Below, one piece after another: positions 54,218 through 63,169 of a stretch of DNA of 64,000 nt. The notes under the pieces are model-generated. The model saw nothing but the letters and a program-made list of their open reading frames with translations. It ran no database searches and was not told the DNA's origin. Source of the DNA: Serratia quinivorans. Its GTDB lineage: Bacteria > Pseudomonadota > Gammaproteobacteria > Enterobacterales > Enterobacteriaceae. Both the position numbers and the translations under genes were made by a program. The stretch spans positions 23,505-87,504 of the forward strand of contig NZ_CAMKGL010000016.1 in assembly GCF_946227985.1 (NCBI RefSeq), read 5' to 3'. Numbering within the stretch: position 1 is the first letter of the stretch; every line of letters starts with the position of its first letter.

Positions 54218-55807
54218 ATGGAGAGCGCCCCTAAAAAGGATGTCATGCTTATTGCCATCAGCCTGTGCAGCATCACGCTGATTGCTATTTTCCTGATGCT
54301 ATTCCCGGCTCAGTCCGAACGGGTCGCCAATACCATTTTCAATGCGGTCACGCGGCTGTTCGGTTCCATCATTCAGGTTCTGATGCTGCTGGCTCTCCTG
54401 GTGGTGCTTTATTTGGCATTAAGCAAATACGGCAATATCCATTTGGGCGAAGGCAAACCGCAGTACCCCACTCTGGCCTGGCTGTTTATGTTCATCTGTG
54501 CCGGGTTAGGTTCCTCCACCCTTTACTGGGGCGTGATGGAATGGGCCTATTACTACCAAACGCCGGGGCTGAATATTGAGCCACGCAGCCCAAAAGCGTT
54601 GGAATATAGCATCAGCTATTCGTTTTTCCACTGGGGACTGAGCGCTTGGGCAACCTACGCGCTGGCCTCATTGATCATGGCCTATCACTTCCACGTGCGT
54701 AAAAACAAGGGATTGAGCCTGTCTGGCATTATTGCGGCCATTACCGGCGTACGCGCCAATGGGCCGATTGGACGAGCCGTAGACCTTATTTTTCTGGTCG
54801 CAACGGTGGGCGCACTGACTATCTCGCTGGTATTGACCGCTTCCACCTTTACCCGTGGGCTGACAGCGTTAACCGGCATTCCCGACACCTTTACAGTGCA
54901 GGCTACGGTGATCCTGCTGGCCGCGGTGATTTTTTGCCTCAGCTCCTACGTCGGCATCGACGGTGGCATGCAGCGGCTGAGTAAAATGGTCGGCTGGGGC
55001 GCTTTTCTCTTCGCTGCGCTGGTACTACTGGTCGGCCCAACCGAATTCACCATCAACAATACCGTTAACGCCATCGGCCTGACGGCGCAGAACTTCCTGC
55101 AAATGAGTCTGTTTACCGACCCTATGGGTGACGGTAGCTTTAATCGCAGTTGGACAGTGTTCTACTGGCTGTGGTGGATTTCTTATACACCGGGCGTCGC
55201 CATGTTTGTGACCCGAGTTTCTCGCGGGCGCAAGATCAAAGAGGTCATTTGGGCCTTGTTGTTCGGCAGCACCCTCGGCTGCTGGTTTTTCTTCGGTGCG
55301 CTGGAAAGTTTCGCCATGCACCAATTCATCAGCGGCCAGTTAGACGTGCCGGAGATCCTCAACACTCAGGGAGGCGAAACGGCAGTGCAAATGCTGCTGA
55401 TGTCACTGCCGCTCGGTAAACTGTTCCTGGCTGGTTATCTGTTTATCATGATTATTTTTCTGGCGTCACACATGGACGCCGTTGCCTACACCATGGCCGC
55501 CACCAGTACCCGCAATCTGCAAGAAGGCCAAGATCCCAGCCCAATGCTACGCCTGTTTTGGTGCGTAGTGATCACCCTGATTCCACTGGCGATCCTGTTT
55601 ACCGGTGCCTCACTGAACACCATGAAAACCACCGTCATCCTGACCGCTCTGCCGTTCCTGGTAGTACTGCTGATAAAAACCTACGGTTTCTTCCGCTGGT
55701 TAAAACAGGACTACGCCGCCACACCGGCAAACCTGATTGACAGCAGCCCCCCCGTGCAGAGCGAGCCGCCGGCCGTCAGCCCGGTAAGCAACTCGACTAG
55801 CGTCTGA
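54218..55807 (+). CDS. yeaV: BCCT-family carnitine/betaine transporter, YeaV-like
   Basis: 529 residues with twelve predicted helices. The BCCT signature Trp box is present ([20 protein letters not shown], then [11 protein letters not shown]), as is [14 protein letters not shown] in TM3. BCCT carriers take up quaternary ammonium compounds such as carnitine or betaine. The ATG at 54218 follows AGGAG by eight bases. It stands between dmlA and the yeaW-yeaX oxygenase genes (40 bp before yeaW), so it should bring in the oxygenase substrate. The hydrophilic Pro/Ser-rich C-terminal tail (about 30 residues) is unusual. Confidence 0.9.
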   Translation: MESAPKKDVMLIAISLCSITLIAIFLMLFPAQSERVANTIFNAVTRLFGSIIQVLMLLALLVVLYLALSKYGNIHLGEGKPQYPTLAWLFMFICAGLGSSTLYWGVMEWAYYYQTPGLNIEPRSPKALEYSISYSFFHWGLSAWATYALASLIMAYHFHVRKNKGLSLSGIIAAITGVRANGPIGRAVDLIFLVATVGALTISLVLTASTFTRGLTALTGIPDTFTVQATVILLAAVIFCLSSYVGIDGGMQRLSKMVGWGAFLFAALVLLVGPTEFTINNTVNAIGLTAQNFLQMSLFTDPMGDGSFNRSWTVFYWLWWISYTPGVAMFVTRVSRGRKIKEVIWALLFGSTLGCWFFFGALESFAMHQFISGQLDVPEILNTQGGETAVQMLLMSLPLGKLFLAGYLFIMIIFLASHMDAVAYTMAATSTRNLQEGQDPSPMLRLFWCVVITLIPLAILFTGASLNTMKTTVILTALPFLVVLLIKTYGFFRWLKQDYAATPANLIDSSPPVQSEPPAVSPVSNSTSV

Positions 55808-55847
55808 ATCCCCCTACGGAATAAAACCAATAAGAGGAAGGTTAACC

Positions 55848-56972
55848 ATGAGCAATCTGACCCCTGCATTCATCTTACCCAAAGACTTCTGCGCCGATGC
55901 CAGCGAGGCATACACCATTCCGGCCCAGTTCTATACTCACTCGACGGCGTTCGAACATGAGAAAGAGCAGATATTCGCCAATAGCTGGATCTGCATCTCA
56001 CACGGCAGTGAAGTAGCTCAGCCAAATGATTACATCACCCGAGAAATCATCGGCGAGAGCATTCTGGTGGTACGTGGCCGCGATAAGGAACTGCGCGCCT
56101 TTTATAACGTCTGCCCGCACCGCGGCCACCAATTGTTGACGGGTGAAGGCAAAGCCAAAAACGTCATTACCTGCCCCTATCACGCCTGGGCGTTCAAACT
56201 CGATGGTGAGCTGGCACACGCACGCAACTGTGAAAACGTACATAATTTCAATAAAGACAACGCACATTTGATGCCACTGCGCGTAGAAGAATACGGTGGG
56301 TTTATTTTTATCAATATGAACTCACAAGCCGGCAGCGTAGAAGATCAACTGCCTGGACTGGCAACCAAGGTGCGCGAAGCCTGCCCGACAGTGGACGACC
56401 TGAAACTGGCGGCGCGCTTTACTACGCATACCCCGGCCAACTGGAAAAATATTGTTGATAACTATCTCGAATGTTACCACTGCGCACCGGCGCACCCCGG
56501 CTTTGCCGACTCTGTGCAGGTCGATCGCTACTGGCACACCCTACACGGCAACTGGACGATGCAATTTGGCTATGCCCGCCCTTCCGAGCAGTCATTCAAA
56601 TTCGAAGAAGGCAAAGACGCCAGTTTCCACGGCATCTGGTTATGGCCATGCACCATGTTCAATATCCCGCCGTTGGAAGGCATGATGACGGTGATTTATG
56701 AGTTCCCGGTCGATGCGGAAACTACCCTGCAGAACTATGACATTTACTTCACTAATCAGGATCTGACCGCCGAACAGCAGCGGCTGATCGAATGGTATCG
56801 CGACGTGTTCCGTCCGGAAGATCTGCGGCTGGTCGAAAGCGTGCAGAAAGGACTGAAATCGCGCGGTTATCGCGGCCAGGGACGCATTATGGCCGACGGT
56901 GCAGGCAGCGGCGTCAGTGAACACGCCATCGCGCATTTCCATAATCTGGTGGCTCAGGTATTCCAATCTTGA
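55848..56972 (+). CDS. yeaW: Carnitine monooxygenase, oxygenase subunit (CntA/YeaW type)
   Basis: 374 residues, Rieske non-haem iron oxygenase. The [2Fe-2S] ligands are Cys89/His91 and Cys109/His112 (CPHRGHQL ... CPYHAWAF). The mononuclear iron site includes His211 and His216 in NYLECYHCAPAHPGF. Position 208 is Glu (LECYH), the bridging glutamate characteristic of CntA/YeaW, where most Rieske oxygenases have Asp. This group cleaves carnitine to trimethylamine and malic semialdehyde. It works with the reductase encoded 37 bp downstream. Confidence 0.94.
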   Translation: MSNLTPAFILPKDFCADASEAYTIPAQFYTHSTAFEHEKEQIFANSWICISHGSEVAQPNDYITREIIGESILVVRGRDKELRAFYNVCPHRGHQLLTGEGKAKNVITCPYHAWAFKLDGELAHARNCENVHNFNKDNAHLMPLRVEEYGGFIFINMNSQAGSVEDQLPGLATKVREACPTVDDLKLAARFTTHTPANWKNIVDNYLECYHCAPAHPGFADSVQVDRYWHTLHGNWTMQFGYARPSEQSFKFEEGKDASFHGIWLWPCTMFNIPPLEGMMTVIYEFPVDAETTLQNYDIYFTNQDLTAEQQRLIEWYRDVFRPEDLRLVESVQKGLKSRGYRGQGRIMADGAGSGVSEHAIAHFHNLVAQVFQS

Positions 56973-57009
56973 ATGCGTCAGGGTCTACCCGCGCTCTGGA
57001 GTTTAGATT

Positions 57010-57975
57010 ATGTCCCGCTATCAGATGTTCGAGGTCAGCGTTATCGATATCGAACCCATTACCGCACAGGTAAAGCGCTTCACTCTGGCGGACCGACGGG
57101 GGCGCCCCTTGGCTGCGTTCAACGGCGGCAGCCATATCATCGTACAGATGCAACAGGGGGAACGGCGTTACAGCAACGCTTACTCCCTGCTCAGTTCCCC
57201 TTTCGACTTACAGCAGTATCAGATTGCTGTGCGGCGCGAACCGCACTCTAAGGGGGGATCGGATTTCATGCACGACAACCTGCGGATTGGCGATACGCTG
57301 ACCATCAGCACGCCGAATAATCTGTTTGCGCTGGCGCCGGATGCGGAATACCACCTATTGATTGCGGGCGACATCGGTATCACACCGTTCATGGCGCAAC
57401 TGCATGAACTGCATCAGCGTGGCCAAGGCTACCGACTGCACTACTGCTTTCACAGTGAGGAACATAATGCCTTTCAATCTCAGTTGGAAACGTCACCGTT
57501 TGCCGAGCATATCCACTGCCACATCTCTAGCCAGGGTAGCCGTTTGGATCTGAAGCATCTGCTGGCCGATGTAGAACCCAGCGCTCATATCTACGTATGC
57601 GGCCCTCCTTTGCTGAACGAAGCGGTATGGCAGACGGCCTCGGCGTTGGGAATTGCTCCAGCACGTCTGCATCGCGAAGCCTTTAGTGCCGCTGACAGTC
57701 AGGGCGGTGCCTTCACCCTGGTGCTGGCCCGTTCGGGTATTGAACTGGAGGTGGCAGAAGGCGTCACTATTTTACAAGCGCTGGAAAACAGCAAAGCGGC
57801 AAAGGTGGAATGCCTGTGTCGGGAAGGGATTTGCGGCACCTGCGAAACACGGATTATTGAAGGTGAGGCCGACCACCGCGATCAGTACCTGAGCGAGGAG
57901 GAACGACAAGCACAGCAAAGCCTGCTGATTTGCTGCTCACGGGCCAAGGGCAAACGGCTGGTACTGGATTTGTGA
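57010..57975 (+). CDS. yeaX: Carnitine monooxygenase, reductase subunit (CntB/YeaX type)
   Basis: 321 residues. It has an FMN-binding domain (RRYSNAYSLLSSPFD, missing the FAD-type motif), an NAD domain (HLLIAGDIGITPFMAQLHEL, YVCGPPLLNEAV) and a C-terminal plant-type [2Fe-2S] domain (VECLCREGICGTCETR, then LICCSRAKGK). It passes electrons from NAD(P)H to the YeaW Rieske centre. Same operon as yeaV and yeaW; a GC-rich hairpin follows the stop. Confidence 0.94.
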   Translation: MSRYQMFEVSVIDIEPITAQVKRFTLADRRGRPLAAFNGGSHIIVQMQQGERRYSNAYSLLSSPFDLQQYQIAVRREPHSKGGSDFMHDNLRIGDTLTISTPNNLFALAPDAEYHLLIAGDIGITPFMAQLHELHQRGQGYRLHYCFHSEEHNAFQSQLETSPFAEHIHCHISSQGSRLDLKHLLADVEPSAHIYVCGPPLLNEAVWQTASALGIAPARLHREAFSAADSQGGAFTLVLARSGIELEVAEGVTILQALENSKAAKVECLCREGICGTCETRIIEGEADHRDQYLSEEERQAQQSLLICCSRAKGKRLVLDL

Positions 57976-57982
57976 TTCAGTG

Positions 57983-58009
57983 AGCCGCGTCCCTGGACAG
58001 GACGCGGCT
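57983..58009. terminator. Hairpin between convergent yeaX and ABC ATPase genes
   Basis: AGCCGCGTCC / GGACGCGGCT is a 10-bp stem with a 7-base loop in the 44-bp convergent gap. A proper U-run is missing on both strands, but the position suits a shared terminator. Confidence 0.55.
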
Positions 58010-58019
58010 AGTTGGCGGG

Positions 58020-59090
58020 CTAAACTTTAGGGAAAATCCACAGGTGCTCGGGCGGCAGGGAAAGCCGACACAGTGTCTGACCACGCACTTCGGTGCCATA
58101 AGCGCGCACCACGAAATCCTCGGCGACGGTGCGGAACAGGTACTCCCAACGATCGCCGAGGTACATGCTGGTCAGCAACGGTAGCTCAAGTTGATTGCCC
58201 TGCGCATCATCTCCCAGGCGCACGCGCTCCACGCGGATCACCGCCGTGGCCTCTTCGCCGGCTTTTACCCCTGCCCCCGCCATGCCCCACAGCGCCCAGT
58301 CTTTGCCTTCAATGCGCGCTTTGCCCTCACTCACCTCGGTAACCTTGCCGTGCAGGCGGTTATTGCTGCCCATAAACTCGGCGGTAAACAGGGTCGACGG
58401 CGATCCGTACATTTCCTGCGGCGTGCCCTGCTGCTCGATCTTTCCGTTGTTGAGCAACAGGATGCGATCGGAGATGGCCATTGCCTCGTTCTGATCGTGA
58501 GTCACCATCAGCGCCGAAAGCCCCAGTTTGATGATCAGCTCACGCAGGAACACCCGCGCCTCTTCGCGCAGCTTGGCGTCGAGGTTAGATAACGGTTCAT
58601 CGAGCAGAATAACCGGCGGGTTGTACACCAGCGCCCGTCCAATCGCCACGCGCTGTTGCTGGCCGCCGGACAACTGATGAGGATGACGCTGGCCCAAATG
58701 CCCCAGCCCAAGCTGGTCGAGCACGCCCTGCACCCGCTGGTTGATTTCCGCCGAGGCGACTTTGCGTAATTTCAGCGGGTAGGCGACGTTTTCAAACACC
58801 GTTTTATGCGGCCACAGGGCATAGGACTGAAACACCAACCCCAGGTTGCGCTCCTCCGCCGGAATTTCGCTGCGCGCGCTGCCGTTGTACACGGTATTGT
58901 TGCCAATGATAATGCGGCCCTGAGTCGGTTTCTCCAGCCCGGCAACCGCACGTAGCAGCGTGGTTTTACCACTGCCCGACGGCCCCAACAGCGAAACTAC
59001 CTCGCCACGCTTTAAATCCATCGAGACCCCCTTCAACACCGGGTTGTCGCCGTAGGTTAAATGCAGATTTTCTACCGAAAGTTCAATCAT
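58020..59090 (-). CDS. ABC transporter ATPase of the PotA/FbpC family
   Basis: 356 residues. It has Walker A LLGPSGSGKTTLL, signature HQLSGGQQQRVAIGRAL, Walker B VILLDEPLSNLDAKL and a C-terminal TOBE-type regulatory region. Its closest kinds power uptake of iron, polyamines, phosphonates or organic acids by a binding-protein system. It overlaps the permease gene by 8 bp and ends a minus-strand operon (binding protein, permease, ATPase). The substrate is unknown. Confidence 0.9.
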   Translation of the reverse strand: MIELSVENLHLTYGDNPVLKGVSMDLKRGEVVSLLGPSGSGKTTLLRAVAGLEKPTQGRIIIGNNTVYNGSARSEIPAEERNLGLVFQSYALWPHKTVFENVAYPLKLRKVASAEINQRVQGVLDQLGLGHLGQRHPHQLSGGQQQRVAIGRALVYNPPVILLDEPLSNLDAKLREEARVFLRELIIKLGLSALMVTHDQNEAMAISDRILLLNNGKIEQQGTPQEMYGSPSTLFTAEFMGSNNRLHGKVTEVSEGKARIEGKDWALWGMAGAGVKAGEEATAVIRVERVRLGDDAQGNQLELPLLTSMYLGDRWEYLFRTVAEDFVVRAYGTEVRGQTLCRLSLPPEHLWIFPKV

Positions 59091-60852
59091 GTAATTTCAC
59101 TCCAAAGCGCAGGGCAATACCCAGACCCAACACCACCAGCAGGATGTTTATGAACGAAAGAGCCGCAACGATATCGATGGCGCCCGCCGCCCACAGGGAA
59201 ACCAGCATCGAACCTATGGTTTCGGTACCCGGAGACAACAGATACACCCCGGTGGAATATTCGCGTTCGAAAATCAGGAACATCAGCAGCCAGGAACCAA
59301 TCAGGCCGTAACGCGACAGCGGGATGGTGACGTGACGGGTGATTTGCCCCCGGGTCGCGCCGGCACTGCGCGCCGCTTCTTCCAGTTCCGGGCCGACCTG
59401 CAGCAGCGTCGAAGAGATCAGCCGCAGGCCATAGGCCATCCACACCACGGTGTACGCCAGCCAGACGCTAAAGATGGTGCTGCGCAAGGACCGCAGCCAG
59501 ACGATCAGATTCTCCCGCAGCCACTCGGCCACCGGCAGCGCCGACAGCCAGCCTTCTTTCAATGACTTGTCCAGCCACATCGGCAGGAACAGGAACACCC
59601 ACAGGAACGCCAGCCCCGCCAGCAGGCCCGGTACCGCACGCGGCACCAGCACGCTGTAATCGAGGAAACGGGTAGCCCCGTCGGGTTTGCGGTGCATGGC
59701 AATGCCGATAAACAGATAGCAAACCACCGCCAGCGCGCCGCCGAATACCCCAATCGCCATCGAGTTGACGATCGCTCGCAGCAGGTTGGGTTGCTGCCAG
59801 ATGGTGCGGAAGGTGTTGAGCGACAGCTCGTCCCAGATTGAAACGCCCACGCCCCAGTTGGAGATAAAGGCGCGCAGCACCACCCCCACCAGCGGTACGC
59901 CGATGGTCACCGTCAGCCAGAACACCACCACCGCACCGGCGACCCAACGCCATTTGCCCAGCGGCAGCGCCCGCGCCTGCGACGCCTTGCCCTTGACGGT
60001 AACGAAGCGGTTAGCGGTGCGCATCAAACGGCGCTGCAACATCACCAGCGGAATGGTGATGCAGATCAGCACCACCGCCACCGCCGCCATCAGATGGTAA
60101 GACGGCGTGCCCAGCTTATTGGTCAGTTGATACAGGTAAGTCGCCAGCACCAGGTTGCCTTCCGGATCGCCCAATACCAGCATCAGGCCGAACACTTCCA
60201 ACCCGAGGAAAAACAGCAACACCCCAGCGTACAAAATGGACGGTCGCACCATCGGCAAACTGACCGCCGTCATCACCTGCAAAGGCGAGGCACCCGCCGT
60301 GCGCGCGGCCTCCTCCACGTCGGAACCCACGCTGCGCAAGGCCGAAGAAATATAAAGATAGGCGTGCGGCACGTGCGTCAGTCCGGCGATCGCCACGATG
60401 CTGGCCATCGAATAGATATTCCAGGGTACGAACCCCAGCAGCGATTCCGCCCACAGCGAGAAGAAGCCCACCGGCCCGGCGGCCACCACATAGCCAAACC
60501 CCAGGACCATCGGCGAGACAAAGATCGGCACCAGGATCAGCGGCTCAATAAAACGGCGGCCGGGCAAATCGGTTCTGACCATTAAAAAAGCCAGAATACC
60601 GCCCAGCGGAATGGCGATCACCACCAGGCCGAAAGCCAGGATAAACCCACTTTTCAGCGCCTTGTAAAAATCCGGATCGGTGAAAATAAACTGGAATGCC
60701 TCCAGGCTGAACACCTTGGAGGGGGAGAAAAAGGGAGCGGAGAGGAAACTTTGAATCACGATAAACGACAGCGGCACGTAAATAACCAGTGCGGTTATCA
60801 ATACCACCAAGCCGCGCGGCAGGCTTTGCCACTTTCTGCGCCATGCTTCCAT
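59083..60852 (-). CDS. ABC transporter permease, two fused permease domains (FbpB type)
   Basis: About 589 residues with roughly twelve membrane helices in two homologous halves. Each half ends in an EAA loop (DVEEAARTAGASPLQVMTAV and ELEEAARSAGATRGQITRHV). Such fused permeases serve the ferric/thiamine/2-aminoethylphosphonate importer group. I start it at the ATG at 60852 after GGGATAT; the longer frame to 60888 has no site. A palindromic repeat lies in the 204-bp gap to the binding-protein gene. Confidence 0.9.
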   Translation of the reverse strand: MEAWRRKWQSLPRGLVVLITALVIYVPLSFIVIQSFLSAPFFSPSKVFSLEAFQFIFTDPDFYKALKSGFILAFGLVVIAIPLGGILAFLMVRTDLPGRRFIEPLILVPIFVSPMVLGFGYVVAAGPVGFFSLWAESLLGFVPWNIYSMASIVAIAGLTHVPHAYLYISSALRSVGSDVEEAARTAGASPLQVMTAVSLPMVRPSILYAGVLLFFLGLEVFGLMLVLGDPEGNLVLATYLYQLTNKLGTPSYHLMAAVAVVLICITIPLVMLQRRLMRTANRFVTVKGKASQARALPLGKWRWVAGAVVVFWLTVTIGVPLVGVVLRAFISNWGVGVSIWDELSLNTFRTIWQQPNLLRAIVNSMAIGVFGGALAVVCYLFIGIAMHRKPDGATRFLDYSVLVPRAVPGLLAGLAFLWVFLFLPMWLDKSLKEGWLSALPVAEWLRENLIVWLRSLRSTIFSVWLAYTVVWMAYGLRLISSTLLQVGPELEEAARSAGATRGQITRHVTIPLSRYGLIGSWLLMFLIFEREYSTGVYLLSPGTETIGSMLVSLWAAGAIDIVAALSFINILLVVLGLGIALRFGVKLHD

Positions 60853-60930
60853 AAATATATCCCGATGGTTGTAAACGACGACGACCAAAGGGCGCGCGCC
60901 ACAATGGCAGACGCGCGTCCGTATCCTGCT

Positions 60931-61055
60931 ATACCCAAAATCATTGGCGCTGCATCAAGGCGGCAAGAGCGCTTATCCCGATGAGCTTACTTCAGTAAGT
61001 GATTCGGGTAAGTGAGTGCAGCCAACACAGAGGCAGCGCCAAGCATGACGGGTAT
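60931..61055 (-). repeat. Palindromic intergenic repeat, well preserved copy
   Basis: 125 bp with near-perfect outer inverted ends (ATACCC at 60931 against GGGTAT at 61055; GGCGCTGC against GCAGCGCC). The centre is TTACTTCAGTAA. It shares the 20-mer TCACTTACTTCAGTAAGCTC (minus strand, 60983-61002) and a CTTGCCGCCT block with the copy at 14400-14525. The right end abuts the stop codon of the binding-protein gene (61057), so the element is transcribed within that operon. It resembles the ~125-165-bp palindromic elements known from Serratia, Yersinia and relatives. Confidence 0.85.
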
Positions 61056-61056
61056 A

Positions 61057-62145
61057 TTATTTTGCTGCGGCGGTACGCCATTGCTTGATGTAATCCAGGC
61101 GTTTGGCCGGCTGCAGATACTCCAGCAGGCTTTCATCTACCGGGATCGGTTTCAGCGCCTTACCGAGCATTTTGGTCATGCCGTCAATGTCGTTTTTACC
61201 TTCGATATCATTACGAATCGAAGGAATGTCGGCCTGGTTGGCAAGAATGCTCTGGCCCTTTTCCGACAGCACATAGTTAAGCCACAGTTTTGCCGCGTTG
61301 GCGTTAGCCGCTTCTTTGCTGATGAAGGACACACGCGACAGCACCAGGGTGTAATCCTTCGGATAAGAGATGCCCAGCGAAGGGTCGGTTTTGGCACGGG
61401 CTTCGGCGTAGGAACCCAGGATGTTGAAACCAATCAGGTTCTCCCCGGATGACACCCTTTCCATCATGGTACCGGTAGAAGATTGCACCGCCAGCCCCCC
61501 TTTGGCGACGTCAGCCAGGGTGGCAAAATAGTTCGGATCGGCCTTGAAATCCTGTACCGACAGCATGAAACCCAACCCTGACTTTTCAATGTCATAGGTG
61601 GTGACTTTCTTTTTGAATTTATCGGTCTGGCTGGCAATCAGCTTGGCCAGCGCGGCATGAGAGTCCGGCACATCGCCCTGCGGGATCAACCGTTTGTTAT
61701 AGATGAAGACCACCGGTTCGTAGGTGGTGCCGTAGGCTTTTTCTTTCCATACCGCCCACTTGGGTAATTGGCCCTGCTCTGGTGAAGCGTATTCCTGCGC
61801 ATAATCGGTCGCCAGCTTCAGCGCGGTGTCCATCGACGAGCTCCACACCACGTCACCGCTGGTGCCACCCGCCGCCTGTTCGCTGATATAGCGGTTGTAC
61901 AGTTCGGTGCTGTTCATGTCGTTATATTCGACTTTAATACCAGGATACTGCGCTTCAAATCCCTGGATCAGCGGGCCGGCAGCCTTGGTATCTGTGGTGG
62001 AATACACCACCACCTTGCCCTCTTTCTTCGCGCCATCCACAATTTTTTGATAGTCGGCTGGATAGCCTGCCGGAAACTCAGCGTAAGCAGGCACCGCGCC
62101 CAGAACAGCCATCGCCACCACCGACGCGCCGATTTTTGTCAACAT
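61057..62145 (-). CDS. Periplasmic binding protein of the ABC importer
   Basis: 362 residues with a signal peptide (MLTKIGASVVAMAVLGAVPAYA in two segments, cut before EFPAG). Type II binding fold of the ferric/organic-acid group: GKVVVYSTTDTKAAGPLIQG and SGDVVWSSSMDTALKLA. The paired tyrosines that bind iron in SfuA/FbpA-type proteins are not found at the expected place (FNILGSYAEARA), so iron is unlikely. I start it at the ATG at 62145 with AGGAG six bases upstream; the frame's TTG at 62151 lies inside this spacing. Confidence 0.9.
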   Translation of the reverse strand: MLTKIGASVVAMAVLGAVPAYAEFPAGYPADYQKIVDGAKKEGKVVVYSTTDTKAAGPLIQGFEAQYPGIKVEYNDMNSTELYNRYISEQAAGGTSGDVVWSSSMDTALKLATDYAQEYASPEQGQLPKWAVWKEKAYGTTYEPVVFIYNKRLIPQGDVPDSHAALAKLIASQTDKFKKKVTTYDIEKSGLGFMLSVQDFKADPNYFATLADVAKGGLAVQSSTGTMMERVSSGENLIGFNILGSYAEARAKTDPSLGISYPKDYTLVLSRVSFISKEAANANAAKLWLNYVLSEKGQSILANQADIPSIRNDIEGKNDIDGMTKMLGKALKPIPVDESLLEYLQPAKRLDYIKQWRTAAAK

Positions 62146-62263
62146 GATCAACTCCTGGCTACATTTAAGAAACCAAAAATTAACATATAGTTAATAAGTG
62201 TTCTTAAGCAACGCCGTTGATTTTTTATCTTCGTGTTTTGTGAGGTTGGCCGATTTTTGGTCA

Positions 62264-62288
62264 ATAAAAAAGCCCGCTTCAGCGGGCT
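62264..62288 (-). terminator. Terminator of the EamA-family gene
   Basis: AGCCCGCT / AGCGGGCT (8-bp stem, 2-base loop) is followed by T6 on the minus strand, 34 bp after the stop. Confidence 0.85.
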
Positions 62289-62321
62289 GTTTGCGAATAA
62301 CGGCGTTAAAAATCGATGCTA

Positions 62322-62819
62322 TTACACTAAATTGGATCGCCGTAACAGACGGATCCTTTGCACAATGGCCACCCCAAGCAGCGTCAACATAAACCCCGTC
62401 AATTGCACCAGTGAGAGTGCTTCGCCAAACAGAAAATACGCCTGCAGCGCGGCGGCCGGGGGCACCAGCAGCATCAGCGCGGTGAACAGCGGCTGGAGGC
62501 CGCCGATCAACGACATGACGCCAGCCGCCAGACCGTTGGCCACTGCCCACCAGCTGGCAGCAAGATACACGCCGTTCATCAGCATTCCGGTAAGCAGGTG
62601 CATGATCAGTTGTCGTCCCTTAGGCCAGACGCAGTGGGCGGCCAACAGGGCGAACACCGCGGCGGCGATCAGGAAACGAAAGGTCAGAAAGAGATTGGGG
62701 TCTGCATGGTCGGCCACCGCGCGGGCGGCTATAAACCCGGTCGACCAGATCAGTATCAGGAAAAACGGCGCAATAATGGATTTGCGTCGATAGAAGCTTT
62801 CCTTGCCGGTAATTACCAT
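62322..62819 (-). CDS. EamA/DMT-family transporter, internally shortened
   Basis: About 165 residues, whereas DMT permeases normally have about 290-300 in two EamA repeats. The first part is normal (PFFLILIWSTGFIAARAVAD, FRFLIAAAVFALLAAH, MNGVYLAASWWAVANGLAAG, SLIGGLQPLFTALM). It then jumps directly to the C-terminal signature of the second repeat (LLVPPAAALQAYFLFGEALS, TGFMLTLLGVAIVQR). About 120-130 residues of the middle seem missing in frame. It is either a decayed gene or a half-size protein of about five helices that might dimerise. ATG at 62819; ribosome binding site AGGTAT is weak. Confidence 0.75.
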   Translation of the reverse strand: MVITGKESFYRRKSIIAPFFLILIWSTGFIAARAVADHADPNLFLTFRFLIAAAVFALLAAHCVWPKGRQLIMHLLTGMLMNGVYLAASWWAVANGLAAGVMSLIGGLQPLFTALMLLVPPAAALQAYFLFGEALSLVQLTGFMLTLLGVAIVQRIRLLRRSNLV

Positions 62820-63100
62820 AAAGATACCTGAATAATGCTGTTGATGGTTCACGACGAAGCATACTAACTAATTTAACATTTCCCTAACATCGTTTATTAC
62901 AGGAAGTTTTGGCGACGAAATTGGCGGAAAAATAGCTCGGCGCAATTATGTGAAAACCATAAACCTGATGAGCTTATGGGCCGAAAGCCGGTTGAGGATG
63001 GCCATGTCTCGTTTAAATATGATTCTTTCAACCCACACGCAGAAATATTACTTGCCCTCGACATGCTTGCCAGCGCTGGCTAACGCTTTGCCTGATATAA
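62820..63100. other. 281-bp gap between the EamA-family gene and the tktA terminator
   Basis: AT-rich DNA with the promoter of the EamA gene on the minus strand. No coding frame with a good start, no repeat. Confidence 0.4.
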
Positions 63101-63124
63101 AAAAACCCGGCATCGCCGGGTTTT
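63101..63124. terminator. Terminator downstream of tktA
   Basis: AAAACCCGGC-ATC-GCCGGGTTTT gives an 11-bp stem with A/T tails usable on both strands, 45 bp after the tktA stop. Confidence 0.88.
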
Positions 63125-63169
63125 CGTCATCATGTTCAGGGCGCAGCCTGCGGTACCCCTACTTACGGC

